64,000 nt of DNA, taken from the NCBI GenBank assembly GCA_035048495.1, contig CM068551.1, positions 13,952,248-14,016,247 of the forward strand, in the 5' to 3' direction. Under the pieces are notes generated by a model that was not told the DNA's origin, searched no databases, and saw nothing but the letters and a program-made list of their open reading frames with translations. Both the position numbers and the translations under genes were made by a program. The number at the start of each line of letters is the position of its first letter. The first letter of the stretch is position 1. Positions 1-11,716 of this stretch are shown here, one piece after another. The stretch is from Euptelea pleiosperma (taxonomy: Eukaryota > Streptophyta > Magnoliopsida > Ranunculales > Eupteleaceae).

Positions 1-1600
1 TGCTTATCATTTACTTGTTATGCATCCATCTCTCTGAAGCTTTCATGTTTAACAATTTATGCGTTAATATTTCATGAAAACTAAGTACATATTGGAGTTG
101 ATTTTTAGGGTTCTTTATGGCTTCGCATGCGCTTCGTTTTCATTTAAACGAACATATAATTCGCTCAGTAATTAGTTAGTAATCCTGATTTTGCTTTCTA
201 TCACCCAAGAATTCTGATTTAATTGAGTTCGTTCCGAGAGAGAGAGAGAGAGAGACGAGCAGAGAGGAAAAAGAAAAGGGATTCACTTTTTTGTCTCAAG
301 TCTAACAGGTATGAGATCTCATAGGCTAGATGGAGGCAGACCTTATGAGTAATTTTTCCAGAAAAAATTTACCATCAATTATCTGTGGTCAGAAACGTCT
401 TTGGTCATGAACAGGTCACCAACGCCCATATGAGCCACGTGGCACATTCTTAGAGACCACTGACCGTATGGATAGTTGGCAAAGTTATCCGGTTCAGTTA
501 CTTGATTGTTGATTAGTGAGGTGCAATTGTGAGCTGGGTCTAGGGGTATTAATGGACCGGCTTAACTGTGCTCGAGTCTTGCTCAAGCCTTCCCCGTCCA
601 TTACAAGCACCACATTTTAGGCCCAATCCTGGACCATTAATAGATGTAACAGTCCGGGCCTTTAGTTTTTGGGCCGGTCTTAAGGCAATTGTTGTGAAAC
701 ATGCATTAAGCCCACGCCCAGATCATTTAACTATCTGCCCTAAGTATGATAGTTAATTAATTAGACCCAGCCCATCAATCCTATAGATGTAGCCGAAGTT
801 TGTGAACATTAGGGCCGGACCTAAAAGCCCATTAAGCCAGTTGGACCATTAACACTGCTAGACTCCGAAAGGAACATAATGGGATGTCTGGCTATCTTTT
901 ATGTTCTCCCAAAAAAAGGGACCGAAAGTTCAATTAATGGACCCTATCAGCAAATCAGAATAGGAATATTCCATCTCTTCTTCGGCTCGGCTGTACATTG
1001 ATTCAGGAAATTTTCCTTAGGTGGACTTACAGACCAAAAATCAGCATGATTGATGAGTTCTAACGTTTGGATTTTAGTCCTTCCAACCACGGGATTCGAG
1101 CATTATTGGGGTACTCTGGGATCAAATGGTTAGAAATCAGCAATCAGGCCAATTTTTGGTTTGTAGGTCCACTTAGGGATGGACCAAACATTCATACGGT
1201 CAGTGATCATTAAGATTGCTAGGTGGTTCATACAGCCAAGTGCGTTGGACAACCACACAATTTCAAATAACATCAATGGTTTAAGGCCATTGGCAGTTGA
1301 ATTCAAGAGATATATGGTCCACGAGGCAACAACAACTCTATTCAGTCGTGTATTAACTATACTTGCGTGTTTTTATTTGACCCGCGACATGTTTAAGAAC
1401 TGATGAAGTTGAGTTGATGCAAGCAGGATTCAGATGGCTTCAACCATTGCTTTCCACCTTCCTCACTAAGTCGGAGATCTTCCTTTGTCGCTAAAGTTAC
1501 AAAAGAGGTACCACGAACTTTTTCTCTTTCCTTGCCAACTGCCAAGTTTCTCTTTCATTCGGTTCACATTCGGTTCATTTGCTTAGTTTCTTCTCCAAAA
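1..1600. other. 5' flank of the NLR pseudogene, with dispersed foldback pieces
   Basis: No gene is supported here. Bases 1-100 and about 640-780 match the leader/intron region of the intact NLR copy (about 31640-31740 and 32040-32170), so the segmental duplication begins at or before the window edge. A (GA)n tract lies at about 235-256. Bases 421-486 and 1019-1210 look like the two arms of one foldback MITE (CCACGTGG at 435-442, then the typical 'accaaaaatcagc' and 'ggaccaaacattcatacggtcagtg' arms) separated by about 530 bp. Roughly 620 bp (about 781-1400) is absent from the equivalent place in the other NLR copy. Short ORFs at 568-756 and 1179-1403 overlap these repeats and are not credible genes. 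Confidence 0.6.
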
Positions 1601-4600
1601 ATGGCCACCGCAATCTTGTCCATCTTGGCTACACCCATCACGGAATTAGGAAAGTGTTTGTTTGTTCCTCTTAAGCGCCAGATCAGTTATCTTATCAACT
1701 ATGAGAAGAACCTTGCTAACTTTCGGGTTGAAGCGAGTTCTCTGAGTGGAAAGAGAAATGATGTCCAAACCTTGGTAGAAGAGGCTAGAAGGAGATTGGA
1801 ACAACCCACTGAAGAAGTGCAAGATTGGCTGAGAAGGGCAAACGACATTGAAGTAGATTTGAGGAAACTAAATGGAGATGCTAGTCAGAACACTAGATGT
1901 CTCAAGGGATTGTGTCCAGATTGGAGCTCACGTCGTCGGTTAAGTAAACAAGCGGTGGAGAAGTTCAGTGTTGTCAAAGAACTCCGAGAACAAGGGCATG
2001 TTATTACAGTTTCTCATGCTCCACCTCCTCCAAGTGTCGAACTGGTGCGGACCGATTGTGTTGAGAATTTTGCATCCAGAGAGTTGGTTATGGATAAAGT
2101 CATGAAGGCACTACGAGATGTGAATATCAGTTCCATTGGCATCCATGGAATGGGGGGTGTAGGTAAGACAACCCTGGTGAACAGACTAAACAATGACCTC
2201 CAAGAAACCCAACTCTTCAAGAAAGTTATAATGGTGACTGTGTCCAGCAACCCGGACTGGATGAAAAGGTTTGAAGTTTGAGCCTCAGAATACAGAACTC
2301 GAAAGAAAAAATAGATTGTTTGAGCGGTTGAAGATGGAGGAGACAGTACTTATAATATTTGACGATGTGTGGAACAGATTCAAGGTGGAAGACATAGGGA
2401 TTCCCACTAGAACTCAACATATCGGTTGCAAAATCATTCTCACTACGCGAATACTTGATGTTTGTCGTGAAATGGGGATGCAAACTATAATTCAAGTGGA
2501 ACTCCTCTCTAAAGAGGAATCGTGGAATCTATTCAAAACAAAAGTAGGTGATGTCGTTACATCGCACGAAAGATTGCAACCGATTGCACAAGAGATTGCA
2601 AGAAAGTGTAAGGGCTCACCGTTGGCAATTGTTGCGCTTGGATCATCGTTGAGAGGAGTGGAGGAAGAGTTTGAATGGAGTAATGCATTAAGAGCATTAA
2701 AAAGTCCGGAGCCAATGGAAATAGAAGGTATTATGCCAGAAGTGATCACATCTCTGAGATTTAGTTATGACCATTTGAATGGGCCGGAAATCAAGCTCTG
2801 TTTCTTGTATTGTTGCTTGTTCCCTGAAGACTATGATATTCATCTAATTGATTTGGGAAATTATGGAATAGGGGAAGGCTTCCTGGAGGTGAATGGAACT
2901 TTGGAGGATGCACGGAACAAACTACTTTCTTATGTTAAAAAACTAAAAAATTCTGGCTTGTTATTAGACGGTTCTTATAAACACAGTGTAAAAATGCATG
3001 ATGTTGTCCGTGACGTTGCCATATCAATTGCGTCGAAAGATGAGAATCGGTTTCTGGTAAAAGCAGGTGTACAATTGATAAAGTGGACTGAGAGAGAGAA
3101 TCTCAATAGGTATAAGCGGATTTCATTTGTGAGAAGCGTGGGTATTGAGCTCCCTAGTCCATTGGAATGCCCACAACTCCTGACGCTATCATTAGCAGAA
3201 GTCAAGGATGTAAAAATAAATCCAGATAATTTCTTCGAAGGGATGAAAGCTCTCGTAGTCTTAGATCTATACAATACTAAGTTTGCCTCAATTCCGCAGT
3301 CAATTGTACACCTCACAAAGCTCCGGACTCTAGATCTAAGTTCGTGTGATCTATCAACCAACATATCTATACTTGGTGGATTGAAGAATCTAGAAATCCT
3401 TGATTTGCGTGGCTCAAAGATCGTGAAGTTGCCAGAAGAACTAGGTAATCTGACCAATCTAAAGTGCTTAATATTGGCGGGAGCAAATATTTCAATTGTA
3501 ACCCCGAATGTATTATCAAGGTTGTCTAAGTTAGAAGAATTGTACATGCAATATAGCTTTGCAGATCGGGACATGGTCACACAGGAAGACAAACACAATG
3601 CTAGCTTTGCAGAGGTGGCATCATTACCTCATCTGAACACTCTACGGATTGATATACGTGGTAAGATATGTATGTCCCAAGACATCCCTTGTTTGTGGAA
3701 AAATCTAAAAGAATTCCGAGTACGAGTATATACAGGCTCCAAATTTAGCCTCGAAGAACATGAAAATAGTCTGTACCTCGATGGTGTTGATCAAAGTAGG
3801 CATTGGGCTAAGGTGTTATTCAAGAGAACCAAGTGGCTACAGTTATCCGATTGCAAGGGTTTCAACAATGTTGCAGACTTAGACACAGTAGGGGTTTTCA
3901 AGCATTTGGAATACCTTAATGTTGAAGGCTGTGATGAGGTGGAATAGCTCATAAGCATTGGAGAAGCACAATCTCCACAAGCTTCTTTTGGGGTTTTGAA
4001 GAATTTAGAGATCAAATTCATGTGCAACATGAAGAAAATCTTCCACGGGATACCACCAATTGGACTCTTTGGACAATTGAAAGTCCTAAATGTGCTTTAC
4101 TGTCCCAACGTAATCAACATCTTCTCATCAGATCTACTACAAAATCTAACAAATCTTGAAGAGCTCAATGTGAAGGATTGTGATGTGTTGCAGGAGGTAT
4201 TTAATGCTGAGGGGTTTCTTGAACCTGAAGGGAATCATGCTATGCCTATGCTTTCACGGTTAAGGACAATCACCTTATCTACTCTAAATAATTTGAAGAG
4301 TATCTGGAAGGGGGTCCTACCAACTGGAAGCTTTCAACAACTAGAGGACCTTGCGATTTATTCTTGTCATGAGATGGAGATGATACTATCCAACGGCAAG
4401 GAGGAGGAGGAGCATGTGCTGGGCACAGAAGACACTTCATCCTCGAGACAAAGGCAATTGCCTACGAGGAGAAACTTCTTGAATTTGGAATCACTCAAAA
4501 CCTTCCATAATCTACAATATCTAACAATACATGGTTGCAGGAGACCGAAGAACCTTTTCTCATTTAGTTTATCACAAGGTTTCCAACAATTAGAAACACT

Positions 4601-4934
4601 TTGTGTATCTGATTGTTACGAAATGGAAGAAATAATTGCAAATGATGATGGGCAAGATGAAGGAGTGGCTCAAGGTTTGCTACCTCGATTAAGACTTCTT
4701 GAATTGGAAGACCTACGAGATCTAACGAGCATTTGCCAAGGAAGTTTAGTTCTAGATTGTTCAGAACATATTGAAATTAAAGTGGTTCGGTGTCCAAAGT
4801 TGAAGAGACTTCCTTTCAGACCACAAGGTGCATCCAAAGTACGAATCATCGGAGAAAAGGAATGGTTTGAAGGATTGGAATGGGAAGATGAAAACATAAA
4901 ATCATGCCTTCAAGTAACCTTCAACCTAAAGTGA
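1601..4934 (+). pseudogene. CC-NBS-LRR (NLR) pseudogene, broken copy
   Basis: Near-duplicate of the intact NLR at 32355-35780, about 96% identical in the nucleotide blocks compared by eye. The ATG at 1601 opens the same MATAILSILATPITEL start. It keeps the coiled-coil region, the P-loop GMGGVGKTT, the kinase-2 motif (here with FDDVW) and the MHD motif. Two lesions inactivate it. First, 26 bp present after the codons for NPDWMK in the intact copy are missing at about 2268, shifting the frame so that translation stops at 2279-2281. Second, a TAT-to-TAG change makes a stop at 3945-3947. The frame otherwise continues to a TGA at 4932-4934. The C-terminus is also different: the reading frame ends with FNLK, while the intact copy has a longer tail. 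The 26-bp gap is too short for a plant intron. A truncated CC plus P-loop peptide could still be made. Downstream DNA to about 5665 is duplicated as well. Confidence 0.93.
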
Positions 4935-5968
4935 CGAGATGAGAGGTAAAAGTCCACGATTTTTAATTCCTTCCTTTGATTTTTATAATTATATAATGAA
5001 AAAAGTGATTTCATTCCACGGATAAGTTTCTGGTCTAGTGGGGTTTTGATACTGAGCAGAAGTCCATCAAAGTGCCATGTGGTATACTCGTTAAAGCCCT
5101 CTAATCCCAAGAGTGTTTGGTCCACATCTTGCTGGATCTCCATACCAAAAATCTGCATGATTGATGATCTCTAGCTGTTGGATTTGAGTAGGCTTCATGA
5201 ACAGGCCTGTGTGTTTTTTCCAAGCCTGTGATGGAAAGTGCTCAAATCCAATGGCTAGAAATCACCAATCATACTGATTTTTGGTGTGTAGGTTCATCAA
5301 GGTTTAGGCCAAACATTCATGAGGTCAAGAAACTCGCTCCGAAGAGCATGCCGCATTTCATTTTTAGAGATAGAGAATTCTGTATCATAGATTTTGCCTA
5401 TGTAGTAGTATGCTTTTGGGCCTACTGACCGCATGGATATGTAGCCTACCCCTTCGTGGATATATACAGCAAAAAACACCATAATTGTTCATCTATAGCC
5501 ATTAGATTTTAACACTTTTTAAGGAGTGCATGATACTAGTAGCCATGGGATTTCAAGCATGTTTTTTTTTGGTTTCAAACGGCTTAGAAATCAAACTATT
5601 TTTGGTCTGTATAACCACCAAGGGTGGATTAAACATCCATACAGTCAGTTGGCCCCTAAAAATGCATTAGGTAGGGCCACTAATTCACTGGATTGAAAAG
5701 TGGATTGTAGCCGCAAGTTGGGTCTTAACCCAAACCCTGGTTCTAAAGTTGAAGAGAAGGGCACTTTCGTCCTTTAGTACAAAGTTTCGTAGTCAACTTG
5801 GGTCAACACTGGTCAAATGACAGTGGACCGAGTCATAGGGGGGTATGTCAGCTTTTTCAAATCGTGGGGGGTATGTCAAATTTTAAAGATAACATGGGGG
5901 GGTATGTCAAAAATTCCCTTATGTTTTTTCTTTTTCTTTCCTTAACTGAAGAATCATGATCTTGTAGT
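4935..5968. repeat. Foldback repeats downstream of the NLR pseudogene
   Basis: Two degenerate foldback elements lie at about 5110-5330 and 5420-5665. Each has an arm with '..ccataccaaaaatctgc..tgatgatctctagc..' and its inverted counterpart '..gatttttggtgtgtagg..ccaaacattcatgaggtc'. Both also occur after the intact NLR (about 35965-36160 and 36245-36490), so they predate the duplication. The short ORFs here (4910-5158, 5228-5428, 5297-5482) lie in the inverted-repeat arms and are not genes. From 5670 to 5968 I see only AT-rich unique sequence with a G-rich stretch around 5835-5910, where 'gggggtatgtcaa' recurs. Confidence 0.6.
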
Positions 5969-6956
5969 ACTAACAAGGTAGAGCTCACGCGCGCTTTTTG
6001 GTGCCAGGTAGGGTGATTTTTGTTAATTATTCACCACTGCCATCTGAGCCCACTAAGCCCATAGATGTTTAGCCCACCCCTTGGTAATCACGCCGTAAAA
6101 TGTACTAAAATCTAATGGCTAGAGATTACCAATCAAGGTGATTTTTTTTGTATATATGTGTATCCACTAAGGGGTGGGCTATAAACATCCATGCGGTTAG
6201 TGAGCTCAGAGGGCAGCGGTAAGTGATAAAAATTGCCATACCTGACGCCAAAAAGCTTCAAGTCTACTTTGTTACATCTATATAATAATAGAGCTCAGTT
6301 GTCTCCCATCTTATAGGCTTCAACAAAGAAGGGTTGAGATCTTATCCCCTAACTGGACGGTGGATCTCAGCCACTCACACCCGATTTTGACAAATGCTTT
6401 GTGGGGGAGTGCTGCGGGCACGGGCCACCCACTAGTATGTAACAAGGTAGAGTGAGTTATATCAATTTTTGTTATTCACCGCTGCCCTCTTGGCCCATTG
6501 ACTGCATGGATGTTTAGCCCACCCCTTGGTGGATATACACACCCAAAATCAGCTTTGGTAATCTCTAGCCACTAGTATGTAACAAGGTAGAGTGAGTTAT
6601 ATCAATTTTTGTTATTCACCGCTGCCCTCTGGGCCCATTGACTGCATGGATGTTTATCCCACCCCTTGATGGATATACGCACCCAAAATCACCTTGATTG
6701 GTAATCTCTAGCCATTAGATTTAACACTTTTTAAAGTATGATTCTAGCTGTTGGATTCAACTATATATTTTTGGGTGCTAAGTCCAGCGCCTAGAAATCA
6801 ACAAACAAACTGATTTTTTATTTTTGGTATGAATATCTACCAAGGAGTGGTTAAACATCCATACGTTCAGTGGGCCCAGAGGGCCAAGGTGAGTAATAAA
6901 AATGGCTAAAGTTCATCCCTTTGGCGTGAGATCTACCTTGTTACATCACAACTCAA
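5969..6956. repeat. Foldback MITEs of the TAACAAGGTAGA family
   Basis: Two elements start with 'taacaaggtaga' and end with the inverse 'tctactttgttac' / 'tctaccttgttac'. The first spans about 5969-6278 and the second about 6434-6956. Inside are inverted arms around '..gcatggatgtttagcccaccccttgg..' and '..aaggggtgggct..aacatccatgcggttagtg'. The second contains a direct 140-bp tandem duplication: 'actagtatgtaacaaggtag' begins at 6431 and again at 6571. Bases 6300-6410 also match 51640-51715 ('cttataggcttcaa..aaagaaggg'), another dispersed repeat. Confidence 0.7.
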
Positions 6957-7536
6957 ACAAAAATCAAAATAAAAAGGTCATGATATAACAAGGTAGACCT
7001 GACGCCATTCTAGTCAGGTAGAGTGATTTCTTACTCACCTCTGCTCTGCCCTCTGGACCCACTTACGGCAACGATATTCACATTTATTGGAGGAGGATAT
7101 AGATGATAGAGGGGAGATGGGAAAAAATTTAGATGCAGAAGACTTTGGATGCAGTCGATGCAGACGGCTTTAGTGGCCCTAAATAGCTCATTTATTTTGG
7201 CCCTCTAACCACATGGGTGTTTAGTCCACCCCTTGGTGGATATACATACCAAAAACCAGTCTGATTGGTTTTCCCTAGCCATGGATTTTAACATTTTTTT
7301 AGGATTGATATTAGCCGTCGGATTCACGCATGTTTTTTTGTATGTTTTTTGGGTACTTAATCCAATGGCTACAAATTATTAATCAAGCCAATTTTGATAT
7401 GTAGATTCACAAAGGGGTGGACTAAACATCAATGTGGTTAGTGGGCCCAAAGAAATGAGGTATGTAGGGATACTATAGCCCTCTGCATCGACCGCATCCA
7501 AAGTCCTCTGTATCTCCGGGGAGCTGAGGTTGTGAC
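6957..7536. repeat. Further foldback element and unique spacer
   Basis: A truncated TAACAAGGTAGA element starts at about 6986. A foldback core follows at about 7200-7445, with arms 'ggtgtttagtccaccccttggtgg' and 'aaggggtggactaaacatcaatgtggttagtggg'. Between them (7080-7190) is short GA-rich sequence with no ORF. No gene is visible. Confidence 0.5.
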
Positions 7537-8234
7537 TGGGTGAGGGGGACCTAGAAAGCTTTACGTAGTTCTTAATCCATGTATACATCGTTTTAAGGAT
7601 TAACTAATGTCCATTTTCCTTTTCCCTTTTCTGTTGATCCTTTTGGCAGGTCAAGAACACTCCATCGAATGAATGATATTGCTGAAGTTTATCATGATTT
7701 GGCAAGGAAGGTATGTTATTTCTTTACTATTATCATTCAGCTCCAATTCTATGTTTGTGTTGCAAGATATTTCCTTTTTCTTACTTGCTCGTGGCCAAGG
7801 ATTGATTTTTGCTCTAGTGTTTTGGATTTGCATATGCACTTAAGTATCATCTTCCTATCTAACAAGCTAACACATCAGCCCTGCTTGGTTCACTGCACTT
7901 GGGTCCATTTTGCGCTTTAGTGCAAATACAATGAATTGTGTTGCAATCACTTGCGATGTAAGTCACTTTCAACTGTTTGGTTCATGCCATGTAAATAGAT
8001 GCAAAAGAAGTTTAGCTGATTGGATGGTAGTGCATTGCAAATGAATGCAATGGATTATTTTATTTTTGATTTTAGAAAAAAAATGCACAATAAAATTACT
8101 ATTGTAATATTATTTTTTATTTTTTGATAACGCAGGTGTCCCCACACACATTGGTGATGGGACTAGCCTTACGATTGTGTGCGCTTACCCAAGCCTTCCC
8201 GTACACACAACACGGTTTATGTAAGGGGGCCGTT

Positions 8235-8452
8235 TGCAAATTATAATTATAATTTTGAAAATTACGCAATGAGGAAGATTTACCCAAACCTAATAATTTG
8301 AAATTTTGAATTCCAGTGCCATTTTTTTTCCATTTTTCCCATTATTCTCTATTTTTGCCCCTGAGCATTAAAATTCGTTATAACATCCTTTATAACTGAA
8401 AAAATGATAACGCTCTAAGTCCGGTATACCGTTATAGCGGCCCCTTTTAAAC
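8235..8452. repeat. Diverged CCGTTTAAAC-type repeat, third copy
   Basis: Shares with the copies at 30699-31123 and 48217-48592 the blocks 'tgaattccagtgccatttttt', 'tttttgcccctga.catt' and 'ataacg..agtccg', and ends 'gcggccccttttaaacctt'. The left end is eroded. It lies inside the 7878-9196 transposon. Confidence 0.6.
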
Positions 8453-8492
8453 CTTGATTATAATTAATATTGTTATTACTTTATTGTCATTG

Positions 8493-8524
<32 letters not shown>

Positions 8525-8574
8525 GTTTTGGATGGGAAAGCTTGGGGTTAGGGGACCCCAACCAGCTATATCAA

Positions 8575-8900
8575 AAAGGGTCCGGGGACAACCACTTTTG
8601 ACAACCATTTTGGTGTACCCACATAGAAGATGAATCAATGGCAGATTTTTGGCAAGGATGATCTCCTCACCATACAGATCACCCCCACAAAAAATCAGCA
8701 CATTCTGAAATTTCTAACCCCGTCAAATGTGGTTTTCAAGTTGCACAGTAAAAATAGACAGTCCATATATAATTCTTCAACTTCTAAACCAGTCTATGAA
8801 TATCAGAATGATTTGAATTTTTGTGAGGATGATATCCTCACCATAGAGATCATCCTCACCAAAAATCAGCCATTGATTCATCTTCTAGACAGTCCCTCGA
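8575..8900. repeat. Foldback MITE, related to 48785-49134
   Basis: Arms 'tagaagatgaatcaatgg.agatttttgg.aaggatgatctcctcaccat' and the inverse '..atggtgaggat..accaaaaatcagccattgattcatcttcta' form a hairpin of roughly 100-bp arms. Much of the sequence matches the element at 48785-49134. The outermost right arm is missing. The ORFs at 8447-8701 and 8630-8938 are readings of the (ATT)n tract and the hairpin. Confidence 0.65.
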
Positions 8901-10310
8901 TCCTCACCCTATCAAAAAATAGAAAAATAAAAAGATGATAATAAAAAATAATCTCGATTGTTGTTATTATTATTGTTGTTGTTTTTTGGAAAAAAAAAAT
9001 ATTGAGTTAACACAAAGCACTTGTTTGCATCAGTTTTTGGGTTGCACTTCCTTGCATCTATTTTGTTAAGGTGTTTGCAAGTCCTTGTTAACCACTTGCA
9101 CGGCAGTCATTTGCACTCCTCCAACCAATCACTTTCAATCCCAAAATTGTGGCAAGTGAGTGCATTGCACTCAATTTGCTGTGAACCAAGTAGGGCCATC
9201 ATGTTTTCTGCTACGTTGTAATAAACCACTTCCATAGAGGGTTGAGCCTGTAGCTCTACTCAGCAATGTTGTGTTTCCAGCTCCCTGTTATTCTTAATTT
9301 TAGTAATGAAAGAAAAAGACCACCTAAGGTGGTTTGAACATTTAACTCAATTTCATGGTGAATCCCACTTACCAACAGAAAACAAAGCATGACAAACTAC
9401 TCCATAATATTGTCTAATTATAATTTGGCAATGGTCTTTAATCACTGGCTTCACTCCAACTTACCAACCAAAAGAAAAAAGTTGAGCTACATTCCTATTA
9501 TTTAAATTATTTGTTCATTATTTGAAGAAAAATAAATTGAACCTCTATGCAATGATCTATTATTGTAGGTATAAGAACAATGAATTGTATTTGGAATTAA
9601 TTGTCATGTTACTTTATCTTTGATCTCTGTCTTGTTACCATATCTTTATTCATTCATTTATACTGACATCTCAGGGTGCTATCAGCTTGACAGAGTGTGT
9701 ACACAATGTCAAGTAAGTTACCGAAGAACTTTTGTCCATTTAATGGAACAAGACTATTACCAAATCAATCTTGGTCCCTTGATATTAATGGGATTTAGAA
9801 CTTGTGGCCTTATAGGGAGTTCTCAATAACAGGTATGACTGGAGGTTATAGGCGGGTTAGAAGCGAGTTGATTTTGAATGGTATGTCATTTTTATAAACT
9901 TGTCTCCTTCCTTGGTGCCATATATTGTTGGTAATGAGATGCAGATCTTCATCTAAACTAATATTTGCTTTTATGTGGTTGTAGGGAATTGCTCCAGTAT
10001 AAAGATAACAATATACCTATGATGGAGGCAAATTTGGACATTATTACTAAGTCTAGGACCTGTAAATATTATCAGAGAAGAGGGTTGTACTAATGAAAAC
10101 AATCTTGAGACTCTTTCTGTCAATTGCATGAAGCAACCAGAGAACTTCAGAAATGAGATAATACCTTTAATATATATGTAAAAGTGAGGCTGAGGATGAT
10201 AGAAAGGTGGGATTAGCACAACTCAACTCTGTCTGTAGTTCTGATGTTCAGTCACTCGATATGGCTCTCAAGTTGGGCTTTAATATTACAGCTTCTTGTT
10301 ATGCCGGTCA

Positions 10311-10634
10311 CAACCCACAATATGAGTCACGTGGCACACTATTAGAGGACGCTTACTGTATGGATGTTTGGCCAGTCCCTCGATGGACCTGCAAAACCAA
10401 AAATCAACCCGATTAGTGATTTCTAAGCGTTGGATTGAAGTTATTTTCATGGGTTGATTTTAACCGTAGGAATTTGAGCATTATTGAGCGTTATTGGGGT
10501 GCAAAGATCCAAAGGTTATAAATCACTAATCATGTTGATTTTTGGTTTGCAAGTCCACCGAGGGACTGGCCAAACATCCATACGGTCAGCGCCCTCTAAT
10601 AGTATGCCACGTGGCTCATATTGTAGGTTGGCGT
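10311..10634. mobile_element. Foldback MITE with CACGTG-containing ends (A1)
   Basis: The left end 'caacccacaatatgagtcacgtggcacac' pairs with the right end '..atgccacgtggctcatattgtaggttg'. The arms extend inward through 'tatggatgtttggccagtccctcgatgg' and its inverse, over 100 bp each. The element has no coding capacity. Each end carries a G-box-like core (tcacgtgg at 10327, ccacgtgg at 10607). Confidence 0.75.
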
Positions 10635-10671
10635 TGTGCAGAAGTTTTATTCCTTTGGTGATGGACGCAAT

Positions 10672-10977
10672 GGACCGCAATATGAGTCACGTGTGGTGTT
10701 TCTTAGAGATTTCAGACCATGTGGATGCTTGGCCAAACTCTCGGTGGACCTACAGAAAACATCTGCCTAATTAGCGATTTCTAAGCGTTGGATTGGAGTC
10801 ATTTTCATGGGTTGATTTTCACGGTAAATTAGAGCATTATTTGGGGTACAAAGATCCAAAAGTGAAATCACTAATCAAGTTGACTTTTTGGTATTTAGTT
10901 CCACTTAAGAATGGCCAAACATCCATATGTTCGTAAATCTCTAAGAGTGTGCCACGTGGTTCATATGGTGGTCCGTC
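10672..10977. mobile_element. Foldback MITE with CACGTG-containing ends (A2)
   Basis: The left end 'ggaccgcaatatgagtcacgtg' pairs with the right end 'ccacgtggttcatatggtggtcc'. It has the same inner arms as the element 40 bp to its left, so the two lie nearly side by side in the same orientation. The ORF at 10484-10774 runs across both and is not a gene. Confidence 0.75.
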
Positions 10978-11716
10978 AGCAAAGCTCTCCACTTAGAGGG
11001 GTACAAAACATAGTCTAACAATGCTTTGGGGTCCAACAATGACCTGCTTGTCTAATCTATACTACTAAATGTCCGTATCTGAAAAAAACTTTTTTTTCTT
11101 ATTTTATCCCTGATTTTTTACTCTTTTTCCAAAATATCCCTTAGCCCCAAATCGATCCACCTTCTCCTTCACACCATTCCTCATTCCTAACCCTATTCTC
11201 CTACGCACTATTCTACTTCCTCAACGTCTCCTTCTCTCCTCATCTATTATCTATACTAAAGCGCAGCACTGCTGAGGTGGTGCTCTCCCCATCTTTTTTT
11301 CCACATTTTTTTCCAAAACATCATTCACACTTTACATTGGTTTTTCCTCCATCCTATTCCAAAAATACCCATACTCAATCTCGGAACCAAAATGTCACCT
11401 TACGAAACCTTTCCTTTTCCAAAACGTCTTTGTTTAGATATTCATTCTCCAAAAAAATGTTTCTTCTTCCAACGAAGATCGTCTATTCTTCCAACGTCTC
11501 TTCTTCTCCTTAAACATCTCTCGAGAGGTCTCATTTAAAACTTCCTATTTCCAAATCGTGGCACCATTCCCCGACTATTATTTCCTAAAATCTCTCCATC
11601 AGTTTTCTAAAACTCTCATGTCTCTCCCTTTCTAACATGTGCGTCTCTATCCTCTATATATATTATTTGATTCCGTTCCTTTTTAGCAAACCTTTTTTCC
11701 CAATACATGTTTATCA

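Larger units (their letters stand above)
7878..9196. mobile_element. Non-autonomous DNA transposon, 1.3 kb, with nested repeats
   Basis: The two paralogous copies of this region lack the segment ('..aacaagatgacatatcatgctttc..' at about 39110), which gives an empty site. The insert begins 'gccctgcttggttcac' and ends with the inverse 'gtgaaccaagtagggc', so it has terminal inverted repeats of about 16 bp. It is flanked by 'catca' (7873-7877 and 9197-9201), a likely 5-bp target duplication. There is no transposase. Two other repeats sit inside: a CCGTTTAAAC-type repeat (about 8235-8452) and a foldback element (about 8575-8900). An (ATT)n tract lies at about 8490-8524. Superfamily is uncertain: the 'ccctgcttggttc' end resembles PIF/Harbinger-like ends, but those make 3-bp duplications. 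Confidence 0.7.
7537..10262 (+). pseudogene. Decayed spliced gene fragment, copy A
   Basis: Matches two other copies at 38680-39935 and 41505-43075. An exon-like segment after an acceptor at about 7650 encodes RSRTLHRMNDIAEVYHDLARK and is followed by a GT donor. Further conserved blocks at 9540-9900 and 9985-10262 follow the same order as in the other copies. In the last block, copy C has an open frame but this copy has an extra base ('ctaggacctgtaaat' versus 'ctagacctgtaaat') and later stops, so it is dead. A 1.3 kb transposon (7878-9196) interrupts it. I do not recognise the protein. Spliced-exon organisation is inferred from conserved coding segments bounded by GT/AG. Confidence 0.55.

Noticed and set aside
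2266..2281. A short intron explaining the frame break in the left NLR
   Set aside because: The intact copy simply has 26 additional coding bases; nothing was inserted in the broken copy, and 26 bp is too short to be an intron.
2975..3598. Long antisense ORF inside the NLR pseudogene, with a twin at 33755-34378 in the intact copy
   Set aside because: It is the reverse reading of the conserved LRR coding sequence in both copies. It has no protein features of its own.
8447..8701. Asn-rich ORF
   Set aside because: Translation of an (ATT)n microsatellite plus a foldback arm.
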